Positions 41,401 through 53,619 of a stretch of 64,000 nt of DNA are shown piece after piece (the stretch's first letter is position 1; each line of letters begins with the position of its first letter). Made by a program: the position numbers and the translations under genes. Source of the stretch: Dryas octopetala (lineage: Eukaryota; Streptophyta; Magnoliopsida; Rosales; Rosaceae). The stretch lies in NCBI GenBank assembly GCA_963921425.1, contig OY992833.1:13681738-13745737 (forward strand). The letters run 5' to 3'. The notes beneath the pieces are model-generated. The model made no database searches. It saw only the letters and a program-made list of their open reading frames with translations, and was not told the origin of the DNA.

Positions 41401-44400
41401 TATGCACTTTCCTGTTTCCAATTTGTTCTAAATTGACATTTTTGTGCTTTTTCTTGCGTACCTCCCATGGACCAAAGTGTCGGACGCTCTTGTTCATTTG
41501 ATGTTGTGTATCAGGAGTCAGCTTTCTTTCTTTTCTATTTTTTACCATGACTGCAGGCCATTAGTGAGAGTTCCTGCTAAGATCGTTTGGCATATTCTCT
41601 TGTTCATCAAATGGATGACTGAATCAACCAAAAAGATGACTGAAAAGTTTGGATTGATAATATACAACCATTCTGTGTCGGTTCATTACATTCAGTTAGC
41701 TTCATGTACTAGAACTTTCGACTGCACTGCAGCTCAAAACCATATTGGGTACTCTCCAGTTGTGTCACTGCAAGTAAGTTTTTCATTCTTTTATTTTGTT
41801 AGTCCTTCTTGTCTTTCTCAATGTTCCTATTATGTTATCTGTTGTTCTTCTCTGATCTTTCTTTATTCGTTTACCTGATATTTTTGTTCTTCTATCAGCA
41901 TATAGATTTTCAAGAATCAAGACTTTCTAGATATCTACGAAAATTCATTTATCTTGCCTAAAAATTGCAAGTAGGTAGTTAGCACAGGACCTGCAAAAGC
42001 TTGAAATTGCTATTTCTCATTTTTTAATTTTTTTTAATCAGACTGTTATTATTCATTCAGTTGCAAGTGCTCTCTTACCTTGTCCAATAAAAGAGAGTAA
42101 TTTAAAATGCTTTTCTCCATGTTGACATCCCTTTTTTTAGATATCCACTTGAACGTTCTGACCTTTTAGAAGCTGTCTTGGATAGTCAGTCCCCTGCATG
42201 CTCAATGTCGAGGCACATCTTATATGCTACTAGTATTTGAAATATATACTTTCTAATGATTTTTGTTACATGTATAGTAGTGTGTATTGTCATGTTTTTT
42301 TATGGCTTATTGTAGAGCATGGATTTTTTCTTGTCAAATTTGTTTTATGTGCTGATTGCTGGTGTACAGGAAGGTGTTGCATTAACCATTGAGTCATTCT
42401 CTCGTTTAGCCAAATACTCATCTTTCACAAGTCACAGTGACTTTAATGAGCAATCAAAAGTGGAGAAGCTGCTAGGCAGTGGAGAAGGTTGTTTTCATTG
42501 TACCCCATACTATTTTGTGTTCTATGTTGATACCAGTTGCACATTGTACTCTTGATGTTTGTTTTTAAATTATATTGATTTTTGCTCTTTTTTTCTTTCT
42601 TGGGATTAAGTTTTGCATTCACATAACTTAGCTTGCAAATTGAAGTTCCCAGATGTTTTCTCAGTGGGTTTGACTCCTAGTGATGCAAAATCTAGCTGGG
42701 TGGGGATGAGCTTGACTCAGACCCTTGTGCCTGATTTTGGTGCAAGCCTGGTGCTAACACATGTTAATTTGTTCTTGCATGGTGTTTATTATTTGATTGT
42801 GATTGCGGAATGACCTTGAACTGTGTTACTGCAGTTGCAGCCATTTTGCTCTGGCGTGATGAGAAGAAGTCATTTACTTATTTCCTTGCTTTAAGTGTGT
42901 TGATTTACTGGTTTTTCCTTTCTGGACGAACTTTTGCCTCATCTATATCCAAGCTTCTGCTGTTAGTTTCATTTTCCCTTTACGGATATGGACTTCTACC
43001 ATCAACAATGTAAGTATTGATGTTTTATAAAGCTTTAGTTTGAGTAACCTCTTAAATGCTTAGAGAGATCCATTTCCTCCGACATTTAAGTTACTTCTGA
43101 CCATAATGTCTCTCCAACAGATTGGGTTTTACCCTTGAGGGTTTATCTTTATCATGCTTTGAGATTCCTGAAATGGTAGTGAAAGACATGATTGCAACCA
43201 TAGCATATCTGTGGAACAGAGGGGTTTGCTATATGAGACTACTGGCCCAAGGAGATGATTGGGATATTTTCTTCAAGGTTTGGACTGTGATAATTTATGC
43301 CTTTTGGATTTTAATTTGGTGTATACAAAAATCTTAATTTCGTTACTAATTTTGTAATTTTATTAAATACAATATAATCAATACGATTTAACTTTTAAAA
43401 TTTTATTTGAAATTGTTTTCTGCACGCACAAAATTTAGACCTAAAATAAGAAGATTTTGTTGATGCATTTCTAGATCTAATTGATTTGTCATTGAATTAG
43501 TACCATGTATCAGAATGGAATATAAGATATCTCTATGATGGAATTATTTAATTATTGTTCACTACTAAATAATAGTGGAATGACTGGCGCTGAGTTAAAA
43601 AAAAAAAAAAAGTGATTCTGACCCAAAACTTGTCCAATATCATGTTTTATGAAACTTTTGTCTATATAACCTTCCGACTTAGATCCATGTTCTATGGTAT
43701 ATGACCATTGCAGGTATAGTTGTCAAAACATAAGTATGTTAGGAAACTTTTGACCTAGATTCATTCATTGGTTGTGGCCAGGTTCTTAGGCATCACTATT
43801 CTATTCAACTATTAAATTTTGACTCCTTAAATCAATCACACTGCAAGTGATCTGGGAGTTCTAGTTAAGAAGGTGATGCTTTGGGTGCTCTTTCCCAGCC
43901 CTATAATGTGTCCCCTGCTTGTAGTACTTGTTGGAGAAATGATAATGATCTTAGTAGATTCTAAAATGCTGGAATGCTCTTTGTTTTTGAATGACTGAAG
44001 TGGTGTTTGTTTTATGGTTTGCTGTTTGTGTCAAGGAATTATGTTTGTTCCACAGTAATAGAAGACACTTGTAGTTATTCGTTGAGGTTTGAAATGAGGC
44101 GGTTTTATGTCAAAAAAAAAAAAAAGGAATTTGTGGAGGCACAGGCTTAAGTAATATACAACTGGTTTGGGAGATACCGAAATATTAAAGTTCAATAATG
44201 TATGCCAACATAGGGAAATAGGGGGTATCTCATGGGCTGATGAGTTTATCTTCCAGTTAAATTATTGTAGTTGGCGAGGCATGAAGTATGACTATGAGGT
44301 TTGCCTTTTTACGAGTGAACTTTGACATACAATATCAGTTCTTTAATATTCTTCAGCATTTTTAAAAACTATAGTGCATTTCTATATGCAATCTTTTAAT

Positions 44401-44834
44401 ATGGATGAGTTTTCATTGACAGTGATTATTCTCTTGTGGATATCTTACACATAATCTCTTGTAATCAATATAGGTTGCAGCTTCCCTCTATATGCTCAAG
44501 TTGATTTTGTCACATGCCTTGGCTGTGGTGATTGGTGTAGGTAAGGCAATGCCAGTTTACCAAGCCAGAGTTAATTGATGTCTTATTAGTTTGAACTTTG
44601 TATTGATCTTGTTGGAAATATCTTGCAGCACTGGTGTTTGCTTTCACAGTATTTTTTGTTTATGAGCAATATGAATCGCAAATAGATGGGTTAGCAAAGC
44701 TTCTGTTCAATAGCATAATATCGGTTTTCGGATTGTTGAGGAGAAACGTACCTGCTTCTGTGCAATTATTTCTTCAAAAATATCAAACCTTGCATCAGGG
44801 TAAAGGTCGTGGAACGATAAAGCGTCAGAAATAG
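36212..44834 (+). CDS. 3BETAHSD/D: 3-beta-hydroxysteroid dehydrogenase/decarboxylase with C-terminal reticulon domain
   Basis: Twelve exons: 36212-36470, 37659-37748, 37843-37976, 38084-38254, 38702-38818, 38922-39001, 41557-41773, 42370-42487, 42835-43009, 43121-43277, 44474-44540, 44629-44834. They total 1791 nt in one frame (596 aa). Residues 14-350 form an NAD(P)-binding 3-beta-HSD fold (VVLGGRSFLG at 18-27; ALRPSNVFGPGD; FTYAENVTHAH). From about 396 a reticulon domain follows, with two hydrophobic hairpins (FTYFLALSVLIYWFFL and LILSHALAVVIGVALVFAF), which would place the enzyme in the ER membrane. The family removes C4-methyl groups in sterol synthesis. The usual catalytic YxxxK reads L166-SDL-K170, so the tyrosine is missing. 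Intron 6 (2.6 kb) and intron 10 (1.2 kb) contain AT-rich, probably transposon-derived DNA. In Arabidopsis the counterpart next to FPA is At2g43420. Confidence 0.93.
37088..37372. mobile_element. Possible MITE in intron 1 of the dehydrogenase gene
   Basis: GTAGTGTTTGGTTGCTAG at the left is mirrored by the complement of GCCTCATTTGGTCACTAG at the right. About 285 bp, AT-rich, with no clear target duplication. Confidence 0.45.
38410..38451. repeat. (CT)n microsatellite in intron 4 of the dehydrogenase gene
   Basis: Uninterrupted CT dinucleotides over about 40 bp. Confidence 0.97.
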
Positions 44835-46600
44835 CTGCCACTATCACTTGGATAGCTTTTTGGCTGAGTTTTTCTCACTGCTTGTAAATTCAGTGGTCTG
44901 CTAGCTTAGACTTGTATGAAAATATAGAGTTGGGGTACACCCAACAAAAGAAATAGTACAGTACAAACTCTTGCTCTTTTCCTACTGTTAACCCAAAAGT
45001 TAGGTTGTAGAAATCAATGCCCTTTTACACATCCGTAGCAAATTGAGTCTAACATTTAGACAATATGTTGAAATTTGCTTAGCAACAGCTTGCACAAGGA
45101 TTTAGTGCTTTATGTCGGTTCGGTGTTTTAACCGTTGAAATGTGTTCTGCTAGTTGAATCAAGCTTTGTATTGAATAATATAGATTGGTATTTAGTTCAT
45201 ACAATACATTTTTGTTTAAGAATACTCGCTGTTCTGTTCTTTTTTTTTTTTTTTTTTTTTTTTTCTTTTTGTTGATTTAGTTCAATTGACCAAATTTCTA
45301 TATCAGCTTTATTTCTTAAATTGCATGTTGACTCAGATTTCTTTTCTTTTTCTAGAAAACTTTCGAGAATAACGCCTACTGATAACCTGTTTTAAGAAAT
45401 GTCCACTTCTGATAATGTTTACAAAACTAGCACTTTGAGTCTGTGAAATGGCTAAATGCCCCTCTTTCTCCCTCATCTCCTTTTCTCTCTCCTGTATTGT
45501 TCTCTCTCTTCTTTCTGTCCTTTCTCTGATAGCTTCTCTGTTTCTCTTTGAAAATTCCCAATTTCTTGACCTCAAATCTAAAAAAGTTCCAACTTTTATG
45601 CTGGGTTGGAGTATTTGAGGTTGTCCCAAACACCAATTCACAACTTTCTCAGGCATTGGCTGTTTTTGAAAGTTTATCTTGAATAAGTGAGGTATTTCAT
45701 CAGGTACTAAGAGATGCTGAAGGAGATGACATGGATGCACCGGAGACCAAGAATTCTGCAAGTGCAAAGTGCAAACCACAAAATTCAAATAATATGGTGC
45801 ATATGTAACAGAAACGAAAAACTCAAATCACAAAATTCAAAATCAAAATTCATTTATTCCACTGCCCATGGGCCATCCATCACCCATACCCCCCCATCAC
45901 CAATTTACCACAAACATCATTATTATTGTTATCACCATCACTATCACTCTTTTATAATTGATGCATCAAAAAATAAAACTACAATTAATTTCGTATTTAA
46001 ATTCCATTATATATGTTTACATGTTATCCAAACAAGAGAATTTACATATTTTAGAATTTTAAATCACATAGTTTTAAATTCTTTTATTTGTGAATTCCTT
46101 ATTAGTTTCAAACTACTTCATCCAAACGCACAGTAAAAGTTTACTTCCATTATTTGTTATTTTAAAAGGCTGAACTAATTCATGTTAAATATAATAATGG
46201 ACAAAAAGGATAAAAAAGGTCCTCCACAAGAATTTCATTAACAAAATAGTTCCAAGTGTTTAAATTCTTACCTTTCAATCCAACTTTGGGCTCATGTAAT
46301 TGTTAATTAGTAATATACTATTAATAAGATTCTCTTGCTTATAAGAGAATTTTTTTAGCAGTAATATCATATTTTTGGAGTTGATTGTTTTTTCTTGAAA
46401 TTTTTGTGTATGAATTTATTATATTAGTGTATTAAAATTTTACAAGTAAAATATGACATGCTGTATATATAACTATTATTTTTAACATAATTGTCAGTAA
46501 CTATAGGGTGATGGGGTGTTCAAACACTAGCTGTTATATCCAAGTTAGCCTTGACCTATTATCCACGCAGCTGCCTCAGCATATAAGAAAATACTGTTTA
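44835..46600. other. 3' flank of the dehydrogenase gene and intergenic DNA
   Basis: A T-run at 45238-45264. At 45703-45807 there is a splice-acceptor-bounded open stretch (CATCAG then VLRDAEGDDMDAPETKNSA...) that ends in TAA and looks like an orphan last exon, but I cannot identify it. The minus-strand frame at 45333-45788 is not recognisable. The rest is AT-rich. Confidence 0.4.
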
Positions 46601-46639
46601 CAGTGGTAAAAAAAATCCAAACTGTACCTTGTCAAAAGC

Positions 46640-46885
46640 TGCTGAAAATAGAAGAGCAAGCGAGATGCTCCTCGTAAGTTTTCTGGTATATTTTACCAAA
46701 CTGAAGAAACAAAAATCTTGACTCTGGCTGCAGGAGGAGCCCCTTCTTGCCATCCAATCCTGTGTAGGAATCAGTTCTGTTATACACCTTGCAAATGCAT
46801 CTACTGCTTGGTTTTACTACCAATACCGGACAAGAAATCCAAAATTTTAAGAGCTTTTGCAATGTCATTCTGCAAACCTTCACTC
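46640..46885 (-). pseudogene. Exon-like fragment of an unidentified host gene, frameshifted
   Basis: On the minus strand two protein-like pieces sit in different frames with no spacer: SEGLQNDIAKALKILDFLSG, then after a 1-base shift VDAFARCITELIPTQDWMAR. The regular hydrophobic spacing and the clean join suggest one former exon. I do not recognise the protein. Confidence 0.4.
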
Positions 46886-46989
46886 ATACTGCTATTCTTA
46901 GGCTACGTTTGGCATGCCGTATAGGATAGTATAATTTGGTATAGTAATTGTACAATTTTTTTTTTTTTTTTTTTTTATGAACCGTCCAA

Positions 46990-47375
46990 AACAGAGTTAA
47001 AATAATAACAAACCACAATGATGAAGATCTTGAATCCGATCAAAGAATCTCTCCACAATAATTTCACTAACAAGTTCTTCACTAGCCATATGGCTGCTCC
47101 AATTAGACAAGAAACCATACCCCTTGTGATATAATGTAGAATCCTGAGGTTTTCCTTGACCTCTTAACCCCATGGTCAAACAACAAAGCCCATGCTCTAA
47201 GAATCAAAGCCAACCAAATGAAAACCTGCACACTCTTCTTTAACCCATAAACAAAATACAAAACCACCTTATGCAGGAAGTTCCTTTCAATCAAGAAAAC
47301 TAGAACATTAATAAACCATTCTACCACACAAGACAGCCAACCCCAGAACACACCATTTCCATAGTCAAACAAATA
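46990..47375 (-). pseudogene. Fragment of a mechanosensitive channel (MSL/MscS-like) gene
   Basis: Minus-strand frames carry the plant MSL membrane region: VEWFINVLVFLIERNFL, VLYFVYGLKKSVQVFIWLAL, LLFDHGVKRSRKT, then in a second frame LRILHYITRGMVSCLIGAA and IWLVKNLLVKLL, then in a third VERFFDRIQD. Intact MSL proteins have these segments in this order in one frame just before the MscS pore domain. At least two frameshifts and the lack of pore-domain and N-terminal sequence make it a dead fragment. No parent copy is in this window. Confidence 0.8.
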
Positions 47376-47389
47376 TTTGTCAGAGGGTT

Positions 47390-48930
47390 AACAATGTATC
47401 TTCTTCACGTTTTGTCCATACTCGTCTACTTCCTTTTGATTGACCAATTTGTCCATCTTCCATTCCTATGCAAAATTCAAAATTCAATGTATCTTTTTTT
47501 CCTAATAGCTGATGATTCTTTTAAGTTGGGACCATATATATGGGAAAAGAGAAGAGAAAATAATTTAGAGCCTCTATAGTCTACATGGCAATACAACTAC
47601 TGGGATACTTCTACCAAGATAAACAAAACAAAATGATATATGCAATACCAGCAAATATTTACAAAGGAGGTGCATCATCAATAAAGTTAACCCACAAGTA
47701 CATATTTACAAGAATGGCTGCAATGAAAATAGTTGAAGGATCAGGAGCTTTCAAATTCAGAAGAAACAATATCACTGTTAGATGTAACTGGAATTCAGAA
47801 GAAAAAAGAGCAAATGAATTCTATTATCTTCATATCTGAATAAATACCCCCATGGAGATATATGGAATATAAAGAGACGTGGATGAAACTAAAGTTGACA
47901 AGTTCACAGATCTCACAAATGGGAATTAAGTTCCAAAATTGAGTAAAAAAGCTACAAACAGAAATGAACAGGCATCTTACACATCGGTTTATATGACATT
48001 ACAAGGAATTCAAATCTCCTTATCTAGTTTCTTAACTTCTGATTCTTAGAATTCAAATCTTGTATGTGAATAAACTATAGAAACTGATTGATAAGACTAA
48101 ATGTAGCCTAACAAACAAATGTATTCTAGTTTCTACCATTTAGTATTTGAATAAACGGTAGAAACTGATTGATATTAAATTAATAGAACTTTCAAAAAAT
48201 AAGCAGATAAGCAGTCAACTCCAGAACAGATTACCAAAGAACCTCAACAACCTGACTCAATAACATTAAATCCAAGGCCAAAAATAAAAAGTGACCAAAT
48301 AGTCAATTACAATGAAACCAACAACCTAAAGTACATATACTAGAAGAAGAAAACATTCATGTGCAAAGATATGTCCACTTGCATAAAACTAAAAGAATAT
48401 TTATGAAAGTAAAGACAAAGACATTGGGCAAACTCCAGGGGCATATAATATAGCATTCAACTGATCAAAATCACTGTGGCTCACTAACGGGCAGTCCATT
48501 CAAATTTCAAAATCCGAAACAACAAAAAACTCATGATAAGAAGTAATCAGGAAAAAAAAAGTTGAATAAAGGAGATAAATAACAGATCAAACAAACAAAC
48601 ATATCTCTAACAGATCAAACCCATATCTCTCTTTTCACTCCTTTTCCACACATCCCTCCTCCCCATATATGCAAAATTTGAACAGAATGCATAAAACAAA
48701 GAAACATACCCACTAATTAATTAAAGCTAGCTGCTCAACTTATTCTCTAGCTCTTGGCAAGCTAGCTATGGAAGCCAGGCCAACCCAATAGTAATATATT
48801 TGAAATTTCTCACAACCCACTAGTTATTTGTTTAAAAACTCTCCTGATACTAATCTTGTAGAGAATCTAGCTAAGATCTGTTTGGTAGCTGAGAAAAGAA
48901 AATGGAAAATTGCAAGATCTTTCGCAGCTC
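47390..48930. other. AT-rich intergenic DNA downstream of the CCCH gene
   Basis: Includes the probable 3' untranslated region of the CCCH gene (transcribed leftward from 48931). I see no other gene. Frames at 47394-47839 are not recognisable. Confidence 0.45.
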
Positions 48931-51900
48931 TCAATTTCTTTCCCTATCCACCTGAGAACTGGTAGAACCAATTGACTGATTCATCCTTTTGGTTTCATAC
49001 TTTGCTGCAAATGCAAGTGTCGAAAAGAATGCCCTCTGAGATGATTTGTCATTGTCTTTATGAAACCTGGATGCTATGTGATCTGAAGATTGACCCAAAG
49101 TAAGTGGAGAATGTGGCAGCTTCAATGAGATTGCACTTGAGTTTTGAGGGTTATCAACTCTATTTTGATTCTCATGAAAACCCCCATTGTTACCACAACC
49201 GGCAGCCAAGCTAACAGGTTTTTCACTGCTAGAGTTAGCTACGGAAGATTTCCCGAAAGAAAAAAAGTTTAGTCCCTGTGATGCTGGTGTAGGCTGATTA
49301 ACTTTAAGCACCCCAATTGAGTTTTGAACAGTCCTGGGCACACTTAGGCTTGTCTGATCCCCATTGTTACCACAACCCGAAGCCAAGCTAACTGGTTTTT
49401 CACGACTAGAGTTAGCTACAGAAGCTTTCCCAAATGAAGGACAGTTTAGTTCGTGTGGTGCTGCTGCAGGTTGATTAATTTTTAGCATACCATTCGAGTT
49501 TTGAACAGTCCCGGACACACTTTGGCTTGTCTGATTCCCATTATTACCACAACCGGAAGCCAAGCTGACCAGTTTTCCACTACTAGAGTTGGTTACGGAA
49601 GTTTCCCCAAAAGAAAAAAAGTTTAGTCCCTGTGGTGCTGCAGCAGGATGATTAACTTGTAGCATCCCATTCGAGTTTTGAACAGTCTCTGACACACTTG
49701 GGCTTGTCTGATGACAGACTTGGTTTGTACCACTGGCATCATCTGGTGAAGCTTTTCCAAATGATAAGAAATTTATTCCTTTAGGAGTGACTACTGGTGG
49801 AGTTCTCATCAAAATGTCATTTGAATTTTGAAAGGAACTTGATGGACTTTGGCCTATCAGGTTCCCAGCTTTGGTACCAGTATTCCTATCCAGGGTCAAG
49901 GCTCCTTGTTTATACATACTAGACTGAACCGATGATGGTTTCCCAGTAGAGAAGAAGCAAATTCCTTTGGTAGCCAGAACAGGTTGTTTCAACAGAGCCC
50001 TTGCCGCATCCAGTTCAGTATTACTGAGAGTATGGGCATTCTTGTGAGAGGCAGAGCCGATTTTTACTTGTGCAGATCCAGAATTACCTTGCACCGAGGA
50101 AGGTGTCAATTCAGGTTTGCAAGCAGCAGTTGCACCGTCTTCCTTGGATGTCATCTTAGAAAAATTGTAAATTTGATCAGCAAAATATAACTTATTTTAG
50201 TAGTAACTGAATTAGGTAAGAGCTAATGATAACTCAGGGCAGATATAGTCAGTTAATTAACACAAGCAATATACTGTGACGAGTTAATTATACTTACACC
50301 CTCTGAGGTTTATCGTCTTTTCACATACACCCCCTGGGGTTTTAATAATTACACATACACCCCCTGAGGTTTTAAAACTGTTACATATAACCCCCTATAG
50401 TGAGACGAAAATGATGAGAAATTATACAAAAAAGCATGCTAAGGGATTAAATAGCCTAATAAGATTATTCAAGGTGTAAGGTCCAACCTGAATACAAATA
50501 TTTTCTTTTTTATATATTTTTTTTTCTTTTGTAGGGGGTTATATGCAACAGTTTTAAAACCTTAGGGGGTGTATGTATAATTATTGAAACTCCAGGGGGC
50601 GTATGTGAAAAGACGATAAACCTCAGAAGATGTAAGTGTAATTAACTCATACTGTGATAGAACTCGCCAAGCAGGCTTTAAATTATAAGTGGCTCAAAGT
50701 AGCATCTTATACAGGCAAGAATGTACCTTGTGCGAATACAAACATTGATCACCTCTGCTGCAGAAACCATTGGCAATAAATTTGTCACAGGGATAATTGA
50801 TAAGCTGATGATCATATGGGCAGTCATCCCCTTTCATGCATAACCCACGTGCAAAAAAACTGCAGGGCTGCAAAACCAGAATACAAGACAAGGAAAGTGC
50901 ATTATATCCTTCATAGAGTTTAGGTACCATTTATAGAGTACTTCTATTACCACCCCCCACTCTGCTTATCCCACCTATCTGCTTTGCTAACCCTCCTATT
51001 AAAATTTTAAAAATCATATTGCTTAACACACCCACCAATATTTGCAAAATACCCAGCCTACCCTTTTTTTTTTTTTATGTTTTATAATTAGTTATGGATG
51101 ATGGCGGCCATGCCAGCCTCCAGTTCCATTTTTCATTTTTGTTTAATGTTTGTCATTTTAGGCAATTCATAGAAGGATAAAAGTGTAATTGAAAATTTTA
51201 CTAAGAGGTGGGATGAAAAATTTGGGGGTGGTAAAAGAAGCGATCTTAAAAAAAAACCTTCAATTAGAGCAACTAGCACTACAAGAAAGCATTAAGAATC
51301 CAGTCAATTGACCTACCCTGGATTTTGTTAGAGGCACCATATCATGTGAAAATTTGCATTTTTCACCCTGTGAAACAAAAACAAAACATGATAAATGAGG
51401 AGAGAGCTAAGGGAAGGAAATCAAATGATGATAGATCATTGACACCCCAAAATTGTTTTAAACAGAAATAAAAGCAAAGACATTGCTTTGGCAACTCTAC
51501 AGAGAAATAATTATGAGGAAAAAAGTTCTGAGTATGGTAAAAAATCAAGTACTTTTGCAACAAGCAATATCAAGGCAACGCTGCTTTAGGACAAGTATAA
51601 AGTAAAGTTAAAAAATCAAAATAGATCAACAAGATTGATAGAATTGAAAGCTCAACCTCGTAGCACCTTCCCTTTTGATAATGGCGGCAATAATTTACAG
51701 TTTTTGGTTTCTGTATTGGAAGCAGCTTCAGCCTTTTAACACCAAGTTTCCTGTTCTTTTCTGCTCGTTTCTTTCGGTAATTTGCCTGCAAGGTGCATTG
51801 TTCATGAAAAATAAATATCAATGTGCATTTACAAGCAGCTACAATATGTTGCCCTTAAGCACTGAAGATATTGAAAAACTTTTCAATTACTTTTCCAAAT

Positions 51901-53185
51901 GGGAGTTCCAAAGAGATTTGCAATGTAAGTAATAACTAATATGTGATACCTTTTTCCTTTCTTTTGATTCCTTTGAAGGAAGACCACGCTTTTTCTTATT
52001 ACAGGCAATGGCATCCCACTGCACATGACCACCAATAAACCACACTGGTTACATATGGACCAAAAGAGCAATGTGTCAAACTAATAATTAACTCAAACTC
52101 AAGACTCTCTGGCAAAAGAGCAATGTGTATGTATGTGGTAGAGTTTCTGCTCAATGAATTGAGCAGCAACTCTAAAGAATGAAGGTGGCATATTGATACA
52201 TCACAAAAGTTACCATGCCAACAGCTACATTGGTACGAGTATACAGAATTTACGAAAATAAAACACAATATATGGACATGCATCTAAGGAAAAGAAAATA
52301 CACAAGTGAAAAAGATACCTTTTCTTCATAAGTGATTCCATGGGTTCCATATGTATTTTTCTCTGAGATTTGTTCATGCAATGGCAGATTATTAGTACAA
52401 AACGCTGGACAGCCAATAACCTCCCTAACTCGGCTATTTTTCTTTACAATTCTTCCACTCTCTACCAAAGGATCAAAGTCATCTGCCTTTATAGCTTTCA
52501 TATATTTACCCTTAACAACTCCTGGTCTACAAATGTTTTCAGTTCTTTTACTTTCTCTGAGTTCCACTCCTCCACCATTTTTTACTTTGTCAACAGTATC
52601 CACCAGAAAGGAATCGTAGTCAAAATATATTCCATTTGCTTCCTTACAAGGGTGCTCTTTTCTACCAATTACATCTTCACATATTTGCACCTCATTGACC
52701 TTCTTTTCCTCAAACATTACTGTATCATGCAAAATCATATCTATTGATCGGTCATCCATACCGTCATCACCAGAAATTTCTCCATCTTCAATATCTCTAT
52801 CATTCATATGGTTGGGAGAAGTCATCCCATTTCTGGTGCAAGCTATTTTCTCCAGTTCCTTATCCTTGGGCTGCATTTCATGCTCTACTTCCAAATAATT
52901 AGTTTTCTGTGTACAACTTTTGTCTTTGTTACACTCACTAGGCTTTGAAGCTTCAGCAACCATGTCTTTGTTTAAAGAGAACTCAAAGGCTTCTGTATCA
53001 CCCCCAGCAGATACAGAAGTCTCCATTCCTTTCTGTTGCATTATAGGCTCCTGAGGTACATATTGGTGAGATAGTATGCGAACCAAGGTACGGTAAGTTT
53101 GGCTCCTGAGGTGTCTTGGACGGTGAGGAGCGAAAGAGATTAGAGTTTCGGACGGTTTGGCGGTTTCAATTTGGGTTTCCTCCAT
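48931..53185 (-). CDS. Zinc-finger CCCH protein with FSFG-bearing tandem repeats
   Basis: Six minus-strand exons: 53185-52319, 52018-51950, 51785-51657, 51367-51317, 50867-50727, 50154-48931. They join in phase to 826 aa. Residues 1-290 are acidic and low in known motifs. Lys/Arg-rich stretches (297-325) look like a nuclear signal. Three CCCH fingers follow: C345-x7-C353-x5-C359-x3-H363, C374-x7-C382-x5-C388-x3-H392 and C399-x8-C408-x5-C414-x3-H418. The whole last exon (420-826) is Ser/Asn-rich with three 59-residue tandem repeats (VQNSNG...LNFFSFGK...SGCGNNG) and related single units. The finger array and overall plan resemble plant C3H7/C3H65 (EMB1789)-type proteins, likely RNA-binding and nuclear; that match is from memory. 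MITEs occupy introns 4 and 5. Confidence 0.9.
49142..49720 (-). repeat. 177-bp in-frame tandem repeats in the CCCH gene
   Basis: GAGTTTTGAACAGTC recurs at about 49319, 49496 and 49673, exactly 177 bp (59 codons) apart. The units are highly similar and stay in frame, so this is a coding minisatellite-like expansion. Confidence 0.9.
50280..50648. mobile_element. MULE-type MITE in intron 5 of the CCCH gene
   Basis: A 369-bp element with inverted repeats GAGTTAATTATACTTACACC / GTAAGTGTAATTAACTC extending over about 150 bp (CCCCCTGAGGTTT and similar). A 9-bp target duplication ATACTGTGA lies at 50271-50279 and 50649-50657, with one extra C at the left. A decayed relative lies at 61552-61830. Confidence 0.85.
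50941..51239. mobile_element. MITE in intron 4 of the CCCH gene
   Basis: CTTCTATTACCACCCCCC at the left is mirrored by GGGGGTGGTAAAAGAAG at the right. About 300 bp, no coding capacity. Confidence 0.65.
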
Positions 53186-53600
53186 TGTTGCAATTGAAAG
53201 TGTTTGGGCTGAAATTCTTTGTGTTAAAGTGCGTTTGGTGGCATTTGAAACAATTCACTTGGTTGGAGCAATTCGTCAAACACGTGTAGTGCCTGCTGCT
53301 TGGGTGCTAATTGATCAAACACATCCCAAAATGATAAATCCAAGCTGTGTATACAGAGGCCATGCCGATTGGTTTGGAGAGAAAGATTGGGAGATGTGGG
53401 TAATGCTAGAAAAGAAAAGCCAGGGAGGTGGGCTTTGGTTTGTCGGCAAGATCTGGTAGAATAGAGAGAAAGAGTAAGAGCAATAATTTATATATATATA
53501 TATATATACATCTAGTAACCTTACTTTTAGTAATATGCAACTAAGAATTTTCATTCTTATTATATGTATAATATAATAATATATGTATATACTATATTAT
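53186..53600. other. CCCH gene upstream region
   Basis: No gene; a short (TA)n run lies at 53491-53508. The plus-strand frame at 53157-53459 overlaps the CCCH start and is not recognisable. Confidence 0.45.
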
Positions 53601-53619
53601 AATAACTCTGGAGTTATAA

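Noticed and set aside
42613-42813. Extra exon of the dehydrogenase gene
   Set aside because: The 66-aa frame lies between exons 8 and 9; including it breaks the frame into the reticulon domain, whereas joining 42487 to 42835 keeps it.
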